This document shows, piece by piece, positions 7,007 through 15,961 of a stretch of DNA of 41,268 nt. The notes below the pieces were generated by a model. That model saw only the letters and a list, made by a program, of their open reading frames with translations. It had not been told where the DNA came from and made no database searches. Every line of letters starts with the position of its first letter. Position 1 is the first letter of the stretch. The stretch is from positions 1 through 41,268 of the forward strand of contig CALXTS010000016.1 in NCBI GenBank assembly GCA_944391465.1, written 5' to 3'. Both the position numbers and the translations under genes were made by a program. The stretch comes from an uncultured Alphaproteobacteria bacterium (GTDB lineage Bacteria > Pseudomonadota > Alphaproteobacteria > RF32 > CAG-239).

Positions 7007-8365
7007 TTATTTAATAATTTTTTCAACTTGTCGAATAACTGATGAATCCATGTACAACAATAAAATATCATCTTGTTCAAGTTCTGTTGTCGGATCTGGA
7101 TAGATAAAATCTTCTTTTCTTTTAATTACAAATATTCGGCTTAATTTAGGAAGATTCAGCTCCCCTATTTTTTTGCCGATATTTTGATTTTCTTCGTCTA
7201 ATACAATTTCCCAGATTTCGCCGTTTCCCCTATTTATGGCGTATGCATCACGCATTTTTGTTTTTCTCAGTTCTTTTAATATTTTTGAAACAGTCACGGA
7301 ACTACGGTCTATTAATATGTTATCGCCCATATTTGAAACGAGATTGTTATATGAGGGCGTATTTATTACCGCAATGGTTGATGTAACGCCGCTTTGTTGC
7401 GATATCATTGATGCCAATAGATTATCTTTATCATTTGCTGTTACGGTTATGCTGGCATCTGTATGATTAATTGATGCCTCCTTTAATATGATATCACTCA
7501 TCAGAGGCCCTTGTATAACAACCGTGTGCGTTAAATCTCTTGCCAGACGGCGTGCGGAATCTATGTTTTCTTCTATAATTTTGCAACTAACTATACTATC
7601 ATCTCTCTCTATCTTGCGCCCCAGATAAAGAGCTATTTGATTCCCTCCAAAAATGACTATGCGCTCATTGGTTGGTTTTTCTAGTCCGAAAGAGCGTATC
7701 GTTTCTTCTATTTTATCTGCTTTTACCAGAATATTGATTTCATCTCCTTTTTCTAAGTTGTCGTACATTTCGGGAATAAAGCATTCGTCATCTCTTTGAA
7801 TATTAACGAACCCGATATCTAGATATTCATCCAGACGATTCAGTTGCAATAGAGGCGTGTTTAGTAATGGACATTTTTCGGTTAATTTTAAATTTAATAT
7901 GCAAGCCTCTCCGCCTAAAACCGGTAGGATTCCGCTGCACCCTGGATATTTTAAGGTATTTAATATGTTTTCCGCTATTTCTATATTGGGAGATATTAAT
8001 AAATCTATTGGAATATGATTTTCATTAAACAAAGACGCCCATAACGGATCTAGAAATTCTTCACTATCTATACGGGCGATTTTATGCGGAATATGAAATA
8101 GCGAATGGGCTATTTGGCAGATAACCATGTTTGTTTCATCACTGTTGGTTAATGCCAAAATTAAATCTGCATCGGTTGCACCTGCTTTATCTAATATATC
8201 CGGATGCGATGCCTCTCCCAAAACAGGTAAAATATCAAATTCCTGTGAAACATTATCTAGGTTGGTCGCATTATTGTCTATGACAACAATATCATTGTTT
8301 CCTTTTACAAGATAGCTGACGATACTTTTTCCGACACTGCCGCCACCACAGACAATTATTTTCAT
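7007..8365 (-). CDS. trkA: Trk potassium uptake system regulatory protein TrkA
   Basis: TrkA is the cytoplasmic NAD(H)-binding gating ring of Trk potassium transporters. The 452 residues show the duplicated architecture: a Rossmann RCK domain starting IIVCGGGSVGKSIVSYL, a TrkA-C domain near residues 140-220, a second Rossmann start (RIVIFGGNQIALYLGRKI) and a second TrkA-C domain at the end. The start codon abuts the dusB stop, and its ribosome site (GGAGAAG) lies inside dusB, so the two are coupled. In many alphaproteobacteria the two-component genes ntrB, ntrC, ntrY and ntrX lie between dusB and trkA; here they are absent. No Trk membrane subunit is in the window. Confidence 0.95.
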   Translation of the reverse strand: MKIIVCGGGSVGKSIVSYLVKGNNDIVVIDNNATNLDNVSQEFDILPVLGEASHPDILDKAGATDADLILALTNSDETNMVICQIAHSLFHIPHKIARIDSEEFLDPLWASLFNENHIPIDLLISPNIEIAENILNTLKYPGCSGILPVLGGEACILNLKLTEKCPLLNTPLLQLNRLDEYLDIGFVNIQRDDECFIPEMYDNLEKGDEINILVKADKIEETIRSFGLEKPTNERIVIFGGNQIALYLGRKIERDDSIVSCKIIEENIDSARRLARDLTHTVVIQGPLMSDIILKEASINHTDASITVTANDKDNLLASMISQQSGVTSTIAVINTPSYNNLVSNMGDNILIDRSSVTVSKILKELRKTKMRDAYAINRGNGEIWEIVLDEENQNIGKKIGELNLPKLSRIFVIKRKEDFIYPDPTTELEQDDILLLYMDSSVIRQVEKIIK

Positions 8366-9331
8366 TTATTCTTCTCCTAAACTCTTAAAATATCTTTCAA
8401 CTTCAGACAAGGCTTCCGGCCAATTGTTTATTTTCATATAATTTTCTCTAAATTTACGAGCATCATGCAAATTTTTACAATACCAACAGACATATTTTCT
8501 TGAAAGCCCCAGAGCTGTCCTTTCTCCATAATAGTTTACTAATTCCATTATGTGCTGCTTCAGAGTTTGATAGATGGTTTGTAAAGTTATTGCTTCCGGC
8601 TCAGTGCCATTTTCTATATAATTATGTATTTGTGAAATCAGCCAGGGATTCCCCAAAGCAGCTCGGGCAACCATTATGCCGTCAACTCCTGTATAGTCCA
8701 ACATTTCTTTAGCTTTTTGCGGAGAAATAACATCGCCGTTACCGATAACCGGAATTTTTACACTTTCTTTTACTCTAGCAATAATATCCCAGTCTGCTTT
8801 GCCTGAATAGAAATCTGAACGTGTACGCCCATGTATCGTAATATAAGAAGCTCCGCTTTCCTCGCACATTTTGGCAAACTCTACCGCATTTACAGAATTA
8901 TTATCCCAACCTTTGCGAAATTTGACGCTGACTTTTAATTTTGTTGCCTTTACAACCGTTTCTATAATCTTTGAGGCTTGTTTTGTATCTTTCATCAGAT
9001 ATGAACCTGATTTATTGCCAACAATTTTTTTTACGGGGCATCCCATGTTAATATCTATAGAATGTGCGCCAAGTTCTTCTGCTAATTTTGCAGAATCTTC
9101 AAACAAAACGTCATCCCCTCCTACAAGCTGAACAACCACGGGATAGTTTTCATCTCGTACATCTGCTATGCGATATGTTTTTTCATTTTTGCGGGATAAA
9201 GCATTTATGGCAACCATTTCTGATACCATAATTCCTTTGCCGAAAGATGATACTATCTTTCGCATGGGTTTATCAGTAATCCCTGCCATGGGGGCTAAAA
9301 AAATTCGACTATCAAAATCAAGTATCTGCAT
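8366..9331 (-). CDS. dusB: tRNA-dihydrouridine synthase DusB
   Basis: This flavoenzyme reduces specific uridines in tRNA to dihydrouridine. The TIM-barrel start FLAPMAGITDKPMRKI, the catalytic-cysteine segment NMGCPVKKIVGNKSGSYL, the ITIHGRTRSDFYSGKADW loop and PVIGNGDV (FMN phosphate region) are all present. Length 321 is normal. It is preceded without a gap by the 115-residue gene and followed without a gap by trkA. The ATG at 9331 fits the family N-terminus. Confidence 0.96.
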   Translation of the reverse strand: MQILDFDSRIFLAPMAGITDKPMRKIVSSFGKGIMVSEMVAINALSRKNEKTYRIADVRDENYPVVVQLVGGDDVLFEDSAKLAEELGAHSIDINMGCPVKKIVGNKSGSYLMKDTKQASKIIETVVKATKLKVSVKFRKGWDNNSVNAVEFAKMCEESGASYITIHGRTRSDFYSGKADWDIIARVKESVKIPVIGNGDVISPQKAKEMLDYTGVDGIMVARAALGNPWLISQIHNYIENGTEPEAITLQTIYQTLKQHIMELVNYYGERTALGLSRKYVCWYCKNLHDARKFRENYMKINNWPEALSEVERYFKSLGEE

Positions 9332-9679
9332 TTATACCTTAAAATTAAATTCGCGATTATATTCGAACATATAATCTATTAATATGGTTGGTTCTTTGAT
9401 AATATTTTCGGCATTTTTATAACTTTCTGAGGCATACACACTGTCAGACGGTTGCGGATTTTGTGAAGAATATGTACTCAATTGATATGATACTTTTGTT
9501 TCTAAAAGTTTATAGGTATGGTTATCTATTTTTGAGTATGGATATCTATCTTCTTCTGCTTGATTAAAGTCTTTGCCAATTTGATTATTCGTTGCTGTTT
9601 TATTTTTTATATTTGCAACAGAACGGTCTATTTGCCTTTGAAGACTATCCAGATAGTTATTTAGCTTTAGTTGGCTCAT
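9332..9679 (-). CDS. Hypothetical protein, 115 aa, in the dusB operon
   Basis: I do not recognise this protein. It begins MSQLKLNNYLDSLQRQIDRS, likely an amphipathic helix, and is rich in Asn, Gln and Tyr, with no membrane segment or signal peptide. The ribosome site (TAGGGATA) overlaps the stop of the preceding 1409-residue gene, and the stop codon abuts dusB, so it is co-transcribed and probably translationally coupled. Its placement suggests a small partner of the large coiled-coil protein, but only position supports this. Confidence 0.7.
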   Translation of the reverse strand: MSQLKLNNYLDSLQRQIDRSVANIKNKTATNNQIGKDFNQAEEDRYPYSKIDNHTYKLLETKVSYQLSTYSSQNPQPSDSVYASESYKNAENIIKEPTILIDYMFEYNREFNFKV

Positions 9680-9684
9680 TATCC

Positions 9685-12600
9685 CTACCCGATTTTATCC
9701 AAAGATTTAGCCAATATGTAATATAATTTACCAATATCAGCGCCGGAAACTACGGATAGCAGAATTCCTGAATGTTCGTTACTTTTGGCTTTGCTGATTA
9801 AAACCTCGAATTCTGATAAATAGTTATTTACTATATTACGAAAATCCATATTCTGTTCAAACAGTTTGCGGATTGAATTGACTTGTTGTTTGCTCATATT
9901 ACGAGATAGATAACGTACAAATGCCGAGGTATCTCCGTTATAGAATTTTTTCCATAAATCTTCTTCTTCTTTAGGATTGAATATTCTATTAATGTCTATT
10001 GATATACTCTCCAGTTTTTCAATAATTGATGAAGCATCTTTTAAGAATGTATCAATTTTTATTCCTTTATGTTCAGCCGTTAACTTAACCAAAATTTCTT
10101 TTGCGCTTTTGGTTTGATCGTTTAGCTGTTTGGTTTGATCTTCTATTACATCGTTGAAATGCATGGTTTGTTTAACGATGATATCTCCTTTTTCTCCAAA
10201 TTCTTTGCCGGTTGCTATTAATTCCTTCATAGCTAACTTAACCTTGGAAACCGTATCATCCGTCGCACTGACCAAAACAGCGGCTTGTTTTGAGAAAACT
10301 TCTCCCGATGAACGGATTTCATTGGAAATTCGTTCAGCATTGGCGGCTATTTCGCTGATTGAGGCGCGGAGTTTGTTTCCGGAATTTTCAAAATGTGTCG
10401 CACTCAGATTGGTTGTTTCTTCTATCTGGAGGCTTAGATTTTTTAAATTCTCGCCTAAGCTCTTAACCTTATCATACGCATCATTGGCTCGGTTGGAAAG
10501 AACTAATGACGTGTCACTAAGCACGGTGTTAAAACAATCAACCAATTTGCGCGTATCATCTGAAATTTGAACCATCTTATTGCTTTGTTCACTTATCAGA
10601 TTATTAATTTCCACAACTCCGGTACTGGTTTCTGCCGTAACCGTATTAAATGCCGCCAAGTATTTTTCATAATCTTTAAATACACCGCCCATGTTTTCAA
10701 CTGAATGATGTATGGAGACGTCTAAATCTTCGCTGCATTGCGTTAAGTTTAAGCTGAGTTCTTCAAGACTCTTAATAGAATTTTTCGATGTTTTCTGAAC
10801 GGCTTCTCCCGATTTTATCAATTTGTCGCTTAAAACATCAAAATCATACGCCAGTTTGGTTGTATTATCAAAAATGCTGTCTGTATTTGATTTAAAGTTA
10901 TCGTTAATTTCTTTTACCTTTTGCGCTATTTCAATGGAAGCATCCGATAAATATTTGTATTGCTGGGCTAGTGATGCCTCACCAAGACGGGTTTGCGTTG
11001 ATAATGTATTAACAACGTCGCTTATGGTGTTCTTCTGTTGTTCTAACGTATTGTTTATGTCTTCAGCCTGAAGTTTGGTTTTAACCAAAGTTACATCAAT
11101 ATTTTTGATGTGGTCATCTATTGTCTTGCTGATATTTTGGGTATCTTTAGATATTTGCGTATTTACATTTTGCAATTTTGTGCAGTTGCTAAGAATTTGT
11201 TTTACGGAATCTGATGTAACATCTTTGATACTCTTAACTGTTGTGTCAAAAAGACCTATTTTCTCTTCAACTTGTGAAGACATATTTCCAAGTCCGTTCT
11301 TAACATTGTCAACCAAATTAGCAATAGAATTACTTTTTTCACCCAATATATTTTCAATTTCAGCCAATTTATCAATAGATTGGCGACTGTTATTGAGTAC
11401 AGCATCGGTTCTTGTTCTATTATTTTCTTCCAGAGAACTCATTTGATCAAAAATATGAGAAGCATCTTCTTCTATGGATTGCAGTTGTTTTTGAAGCGCT
11501 TTGTGGAGTTTTTCTACATGTTCGGATACTTTATTGCCGATTTCTGAGAACTCTCCTTCTTGCTGTTTGAAAATAATTTTCAAGGCTCCGGCATGTTCTT
11601 CTAATGATTGGACTATATCAGAAACATAGCTCGTTGTATTTTCTGATACATCTGTCAAAATTGTGTTTTGTTTATCAAATGCATCAATTAATTTATTATG
11701 TGTTTGCTCTGTATTTTCGGTTGCCGTATTTATCGCATTTGCCTGACGCGTTAAAATATTTTCAACCATATCGGCTCTTTCGGTAATGAGCTTAGATAGT
11801 CCTTCCATATTCTGGGCTTGTTGATTCAAAACATTTTCAAAATTGGTAACTTTAGCCAGAGTTTTATTGGCTGAGGTATCAAATTTATCTGATTGTTCGG
11901 CAAGATTATCGTTAATATCTTTACTTTTTTTAACGACATCATTATATACGGCAAGCATCTCATCAACTTGTTTTTTCAGACTTTCAACGGCTTCGGAAGC
12001 ATCCGTTTGTAATTCTGCGGAAGTTCGAGCCAATTCTTCAATCTGTCGTTTAAGCTCAACCTTAATTTCTTCAACGCGATTGGCCGAATTAGTGATGTTT
12101 CTTTGTTGTTGTGATAATGCGGCTTCACTTACCTGACTTTGAGCTGTTACTACAGAAGATGCCTCTGTCAGTGTATTCGCATGTTTATTCATTAATTCAG
12201 CTACATTATTTATTTCATCTGAAGCTGATGCGCTTTGTTTGTGTAAATTATCAATAGTTTCAACCAATTGATTATTCAGACTCTCAATTTGAGATGAAAC
12301 ATCATGGAAAGTATTGGTAATTGCCTGATGTTTCTCTTCCATAACTTCGGCAATTTCTTGTGAACGATTAAATACAGCTTCTGAAAGATCTGAAAGCTGT
12401 TTGTTTTTAGCATCAACTGTAGAGATATAAGTATTTATATCATTATTTGCATTTTCGGCTGTATCGTGTAGGTTAGATACTTGCTCTTGAAGTTTGTTAT
12501 CTATTTTATTCATAGAGAAAATTATGTTCTCAGAAACATTGGAAAGATTATCTACTTGTATTCCTATGCTGTCTTCAAGGTTTTGACTGCGAACCATAAT

Positions 12601-13914
12601 CTTGTCAATTTCTTGAGCCAATAAATCGCCGTGAGTTGTAAATTTCTTTATGATGTTTTCTGATTTTTCATCAAGGTCTTGTGTGAATGACAAGAAACGA
12701 TGTTGCTGTTCGTTGACCGCATTTGACATTTTATTTATATTAATTGTCAAAGTTTCATCAAAACGAGAAACCTCATTTTGAAGGTTTGAGTTGATATTGT
12801 TAAACCCATTCAGCATTCTTTTTGATGCTTCATCAAAAATATTATATAAATTATTACTATTATCTTTTGTTACCTCATTTAGGCTATTGATATTTCTGTC
12901 TATACATTTATCTAAATTGGAAATGGATTGACCTATTGTTGAACTAAAAGTTTCAACACTACTTCCAATTTCATTTTTTATTCGAGCACAATTATCAACA
13001 GCTTGTTTTGATACTTCATTTAGATGGGATGCATTTGCTTTTATAATGTCTGTAAGGTTATTTAAATTTTCAGTGCTTTCACTGTTGAATTGAACTAACA
13101 TTTCATTGGCGCGCAATATGTTTTTTCCTGCTGTTTCTGAAGTTCCTTGTAAAAGTTGTACAGTTTTTTGTAATGTAGATATTTGCTTTTCTATTCTGTC
13201 TGACAGATTGCTTATATTATTTTCTAACGTACTGCCTGAGTTAATAAATTCTTGGTTGTATTCATTGATTAAACGCGCTGAATTTTCTGATTTTGATGAG
13301 ATACTTTCTATGTTGTTAACTAAAAATTTAACACCATCACTTAAATCAACAATGGTTTTTGAGGAATAATTATCCAGAATGGAAACGACCTTAGAAAATT
13401 CAGATATGTTCGTTCCGATTTCATTTTTTATCTTGTCTGTTTGCTCTGTGGCTAATTTTGTGATTGCTTGAAGTTCTACAACTTGTGAGCGAATAGCATC
13501 AGCCATGGCTTTGACTGTTTGGGGAGCTCCGTCTTCAGGATATACTATTTGACTCATATATGCGCGCAACAATTTAGCTTCTTGTTTGAAAGAAGTACCT
13601 CGGTCTATATAAGTCATAACAACCCATATAATAGCTAACGGAAGTGTTATTCCGGCCAGAAATCCGCCAAATTCATCCGGCATCATTAAAAAGAGATTTG
13701 ACCAGCCGAAAAACTGCGTAATATAGATTAAAACGATGCCAAACCAAACGACACTTACCCATATCATTAAGCTATGAAGATTGTTAGCAATCCATGACTG
13801 CTCGGCTTCCGGCATTACATTTGCGGCAGAGTTGTTTTCTTTCGGTTCTTTGATAAATTGTGGCAAGTTATTGCTTTTTGATACAGATTTTCTATCAGAT
13901 ACTTGGTTAGACAT
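9685..13914 (-). CDS. Giant membrane-anchored coiled-coil protein, 1409 aa
   Basis: A polar N-terminus (about 45 residues) is followed by two membrane spans (about 48-71, WVSVVWFGIVLIYITQF, and 82-103, FLAGITLPLAIIWVVM). Residues 110-1290 are almost entirely heptad-like helix rich in N, S, E, K, Q and L, with recurring elements such as SEAALSQQQ/GEASLAQQ. A short terminal domain (about 1300-1409) contains DLWKKFYNGDTSAFVRYL. It lacks the conserved methyl-accepting hairpin, so it is not a chemoreceptor. The layout resembles alphaproteobacterial polar or envelope scaffolds such as TipN or PodJ, but I see no diagnostic domain. It heads the operon with the 115-residue gene, dusB and trkA. Its function is unknown; a structural or cell-cycle scaffold is an inference. 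Confidence 0.85.
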   Translation of the reverse strand: MSNQVSDRKSVSKSNNLPQFIKEPKENNSAANVMPEAEQSWIANNLHSLMIWVSVVWFGIVLIYITQFFGWSNLFLMMPDEFGGFLAGITLPLAIIWVVMTYIDRGTSFKQEAKLLRAYMSQIVYPEDGAPQTVKAMADAIRSQVVELQAITKLATEQTDKIKNEIGTNISEFSKVVSILDNYSSKTIVDLSDGVKFLVNNIESISSKSENSARLINEYNQEFINSGSTLENNISNLSDRIEKQISTLQKTVQLLQGTSETAGKNILRANEMLVQFNSESTENLNNLTDIIKANASHLNEVSKQAVDNCARIKNEIGSSVETFSSTIGQSISNLDKCIDRNINSLNEVTKDNSNNLYNIFDEASKRMLNGFNNINSNLQNEVSRFDETLTININKMSNAVNEQQHRFLSFTQDLDEKSENIIKKFTTHGDLLAQEIDKIMVRSQNLEDSIGIQVDNLSNVSENIIFSMNKIDNKLQEQVSNLHDTAENANNDINTYISTVDAKNKQLSDLSEAVFNRSQEIAEVMEEKHQAITNTFHDVSSQIESLNNQLVETIDNLHKQSASASDEINNVAELMNKHANTLTEASSVVTAQSQVSEAALSQQQRNITNSANRVEEIKVELKRQIEELARTSAELQTDASEAVESLKKQVDEMLAVYNDVVKKSKDINDNLAEQSDKFDTSANKTLAKVTNFENVLNQQAQNMEGLSKLITERADMVENILTRQANAINTATENTEQTHNKLIDAFDKQNTILTDVSENTTSYVSDIVQSLEEHAGALKIIFKQQEGEFSEIGNKVSEHVEKLHKALQKQLQSIEEDASHIFDQMSSLEENNRTRTDAVLNNSRQSIDKLAEIENILGEKSNSIANLVDNVKNGLGNMSSQVEEKIGLFDTTVKSIKDVTSDSVKQILSNCTKLQNVNTQISKDTQNISKTIDDHIKNIDVTLVKTKLQAEDINNTLEQQKNTISDVVNTLSTQTRLGEASLAQQYKYLSDASIEIAQKVKEINDNFKSNTDSIFDNTTKLAYDFDVLSDKLIKSGEAVQKTSKNSIKSLEELSLNLTQCSEDLDVSIHHSVENMGGVFKDYEKYLAAFNTVTAETSTGVVEINNLISEQSNKMVQISDDTRKLVDCFNTVLSDTSLVLSNRANDAYDKVKSLGENLKNLSLQIEETTNLSATHFENSGNKLRASISEIAANAERISNEIRSSGEVFSKQAAVLVSATDDTVSKVKLAMKELIATGKEFGEKGDIIVKQTMHFNDVIEDQTKQLNDQTKSAKEILVKLTAEHKGIKIDTFLKDASSIIEKLESISIDINRIFNPKEEEDLWKKFYNGDTSAFVRYLSRNMSKQQVNSIRKLFEQNMDFRNIVNNYLSEFEVLISKAKSNEHSGILLSVVSGADIGKLYYILAKSLDKIG

Positions 13915-14024
13915 CTAATTTATTCCCCAATAAATATAAATTCCCCAAAATTTTATATAAAATTTCCGATTTATATTACAGTAATTTTTTTCAAATTGGA
14001 AATTATTAATGATTGTTTATGCAC

Positions 14025-14033
14025 TTATCCACA
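14025..14033 (+). other. Single DnaA-box match
   Basis: TTATCCACA is a perfect match to the DnaA consensus, in the intergenic gap between fhs and the coiled-coil gene. I saw no cluster of boxes or an AT-rich unwinding element organised around it, so it is not proposed as an origin. It may be a DnaA-regulated promoter site or chance. Confidence 0.25.
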
Positions 14034-14067
14034 ATAAGAAATCCGCTCTTTATTTAAAAAGCACAAA

Positions 14068-15741
14068 CTAAAACAGTCCGGATATTTTTCCGTTTTCATC
14101 TACATCTATTTTTTCTGCCGCAGGAACTTTCGGAAGTCCGGGCATGGTTAAAATGTTTCCGGCATAGACGACGATAAATCCGGCTCCGGCCGAGAGAGAT
14201 AAATCTCTTATTTTGAAGGTGTATCCGCTCGGCGCTCCGAGTAAAGTTTTATCATCTGAGATTGAATTTTGTGTCTTGGCTACACAAATCGGGAGATTAC
14301 CATAGCCTTCTTTTGTATATTGTTCTATTTTTTCAAGGCTTTCAGGCGAAAACTCAACTTGCCCTGCTCTGTAGATTTGTTTAGCTATGGTTATTATTTT
14401 ATCTCTTAACGGCATGTTATCGGGATATAAAAGTTTGAATTTTGTTTCTTTTTCACACAGTTCAATAACTTTTTGAGCCAAATCTTTAACGCCGGTCCCT
14501 CCTTTTGCCCAGCCTTCGGTCAGAATTGCATCTGTTTTCACTTGGCAACATAAATTTTTAAGTGTCTCGATTTCTGCTTGAGTATCTTCGGAAAATCGGT
14601 TAATTGCAACCACAACCGGAGCCCCATATTTTTTCATGTTTTCTATATGAACGCATAAATTTGAAAAGCCCTTAGTCAAAGCATCAATATTTTCGTTGCT
14701 TAAATCTTCTTTGGGTACGCCTCCATGCATTTTTAGCGCGCGTATTGTTGCCACAATAACAATTGCTGAAGGATTTATTTGAGCTTTGCGGCATTTAATA
14801 TCCAGAAATTTCTCTGCCCCCAAGTCTGCTCCAAATCCGGCTTCTGTTACAACATAATCTCCCAGTTTCAATGCCGTTTGTGTTGCTATAATGCTATTAC
14901 AGCCATGAGCGATGTTGGCGAAAGGGCCTCCGTGGACCAATGCCGGCGTTTTTTCTAATGTTTGAACCAAATTCGGTTTCAAAGCATCTTTTAATAATGC
15001 AGCCATAGCTCCTGCAACTTTGAGTTCTCGGGCATATACAAATTGTCCTTTAAAATTTTCTCCGACAACAATATCTCCTAAACGTTTTTTTAAATCAGTC
15101 AAATCTTTGGATAAGCATAGAATAGCCATAATTTCACTGGCTACACTTATGTTAAAGCCATCTGGTCTTGGAATACCGTTTATTTTTTCACCTAAGCCGA
15201 TTTCTATATTGCGAAGAGCTCTGTCATTTAAATCAAGACATCTTTTCCAACTGATCTTTTGCGGGTTTATTTTAAGCTCATTACCTTGATAAATATGGTT
15301 GTCAATGACTGCTGAGAGCAAGTTGTTGGCACTGGTAATCGCATGGATATCTCCCGTAAAATGCAAATTTATTTCTTCCATCGGGACTATTTGCGAATAC
15401 CCACCTCCGGTTGCTCCGCCTTTGACGCCAAAACACGGACCCAATGAAGGCTCTCTTAAGGCTATAACTGTTTTTTTTCCCAGCTTATGCAGTGCATCCC
15501 CTAAGCCAATAGATACGGTTGATTTTCCTTCTCCGGCCGGTGTCGGAGTTAAAGCCGTGACTAATATCAGTTTTCCATTTGTTTTCGGCCTCTCAGAGAT
15601 TGACTTTAATTTTGAATAACTGATTTTGGCTTTATATTTTCCGTAAAGCTCTATATCATCTTCGGACAAGCCGAGTTTTTTTGCAATCGTGACAATATTA
15701 TCCGGTTGGTTTTGCTGAGATATTTCAATATCGCTTAACAT
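14068..15741 (-). CDS. fhs: Formate-tetrahydrofolate ligase
   Basis: This cytosolic enzyme uses ATP to join formate and tetrahydrofolate, giving 10-formyl-THF for purine and formyl-methionine synthesis. It shows the P-loop [20 protein letters not shown], the conserved [20 protein letters not shown] and [19 protein letters not shown]. Length 557 is usual. A strong GAGGAG site lies before the ATG. It ends the recO-parC-DUF6898-fhs block, 26 bases after DUF6898. Fhs is common in fermentative or gut-associated lineages, where formate is a ready one-carbon source. Confidence 0.97.
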   Translation of the reverse strand: MLSDIEISQQNQPDNIVTIAKKLGLSEDDIELYGKYKAKISYSKLKSISERPKTNGKLILVTALTPTPAGEGKSTVSIGLGDALHKLGKKTVIALREPSLGPCFGVKGGATGGGYSQIVPMEEINLHFTGDIHAITSANNLLSAVIDNHIYQGNELKINPQKISWKRCLDLNDRALRNIEIGLGEKINGIPRPDGFNISVASEIMAILCLSKDLTDLKKRLGDIVVGENFKGQFVYARELKVAGAMAALLKDALKPNLVQTLEKTPALVHGGPFANIAHGCNSIIATQTALKLGDYVVTEAGFGADLGAEKFLDIKCRKAQINPSAIVIVATIRALKMHGGVPKEDLSNENIDALTKGFSNLCVHIENMKKYGAPVVVAINRFSEDTQAEIETLKNLCCQVKTDAILTEGWAKGGTGVKDLAQKVIELCEKETKFKLLYPDNMPLRDKIITIAKQIYRAGQVEFSPESLEKIEQYTKEGYGNLPICVAKTQNSISDDKTLLGAPSGYTFKIRDLSLSAGAGFIVVYAGNILTMPGLPKVPAAEKIDVDENGKISGLF

Positions 15742-15767
15742 TTTTTCTCCTCAAAACACTTATATAT

Positions 15768-15947
15768 TCATTCTTCTTCTAATTTTTTTAACACATAGCG
15801 AAGTTTATTTAATGCTTGTATTTGCATCTGTTCTTCAGTCATGCCGATCGGAACAACAACGCTGGCTTCTGTTTTGGTTTCCGGCTCAATAGCGGTTACC
15901 TTGACATAATTCCCGTTGCGAATGTATTCAAATAAGACTTCTGCCAT
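15768..15947 (-). CDS. DUF6898-family small protein, 59 aa
   Basis: The frame starts MAEVLFEYIRNGNYVKVTAI and continues with EPETKTEASVVVP, then a helix ending LNKLRYVLKKLEEE. This matches from memory the short alphaproteobacterial DUF6898 pattern (MAEVxFEF..G.YVKVTAIDP.T.TE). It lies 14 bases after parC and 26 bases before fhs on the same strand, a spacing that fits an operon. No enzyme motif is visible. It probably folds as a small beta-hairpin plus helix. Function unknown. Confidence 0.75.
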   Translation of the reverse strand: MAEVLFEYIRNGNYVKVTAIEPETKTEASVVVPIGMTEEQMQIQALNKLRYVLKKLEEE

Positions 15948-15961
15948 ATTATAATCTTTTG

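Noticed and set aside
9685..13914. Methyl-accepting chemotaxis protein for the long coiled-coil gene
   Set aside because: It lacks the conserved signalling hairpin of chemoreceptors and is far longer than they are; the helical repeats alone are not enough.
14025..14033. A perfect DnaA box as evidence for a replication origin
   Set aside because: It is a single box without neighbours, and the flanking genes are not those usually found at an origin.
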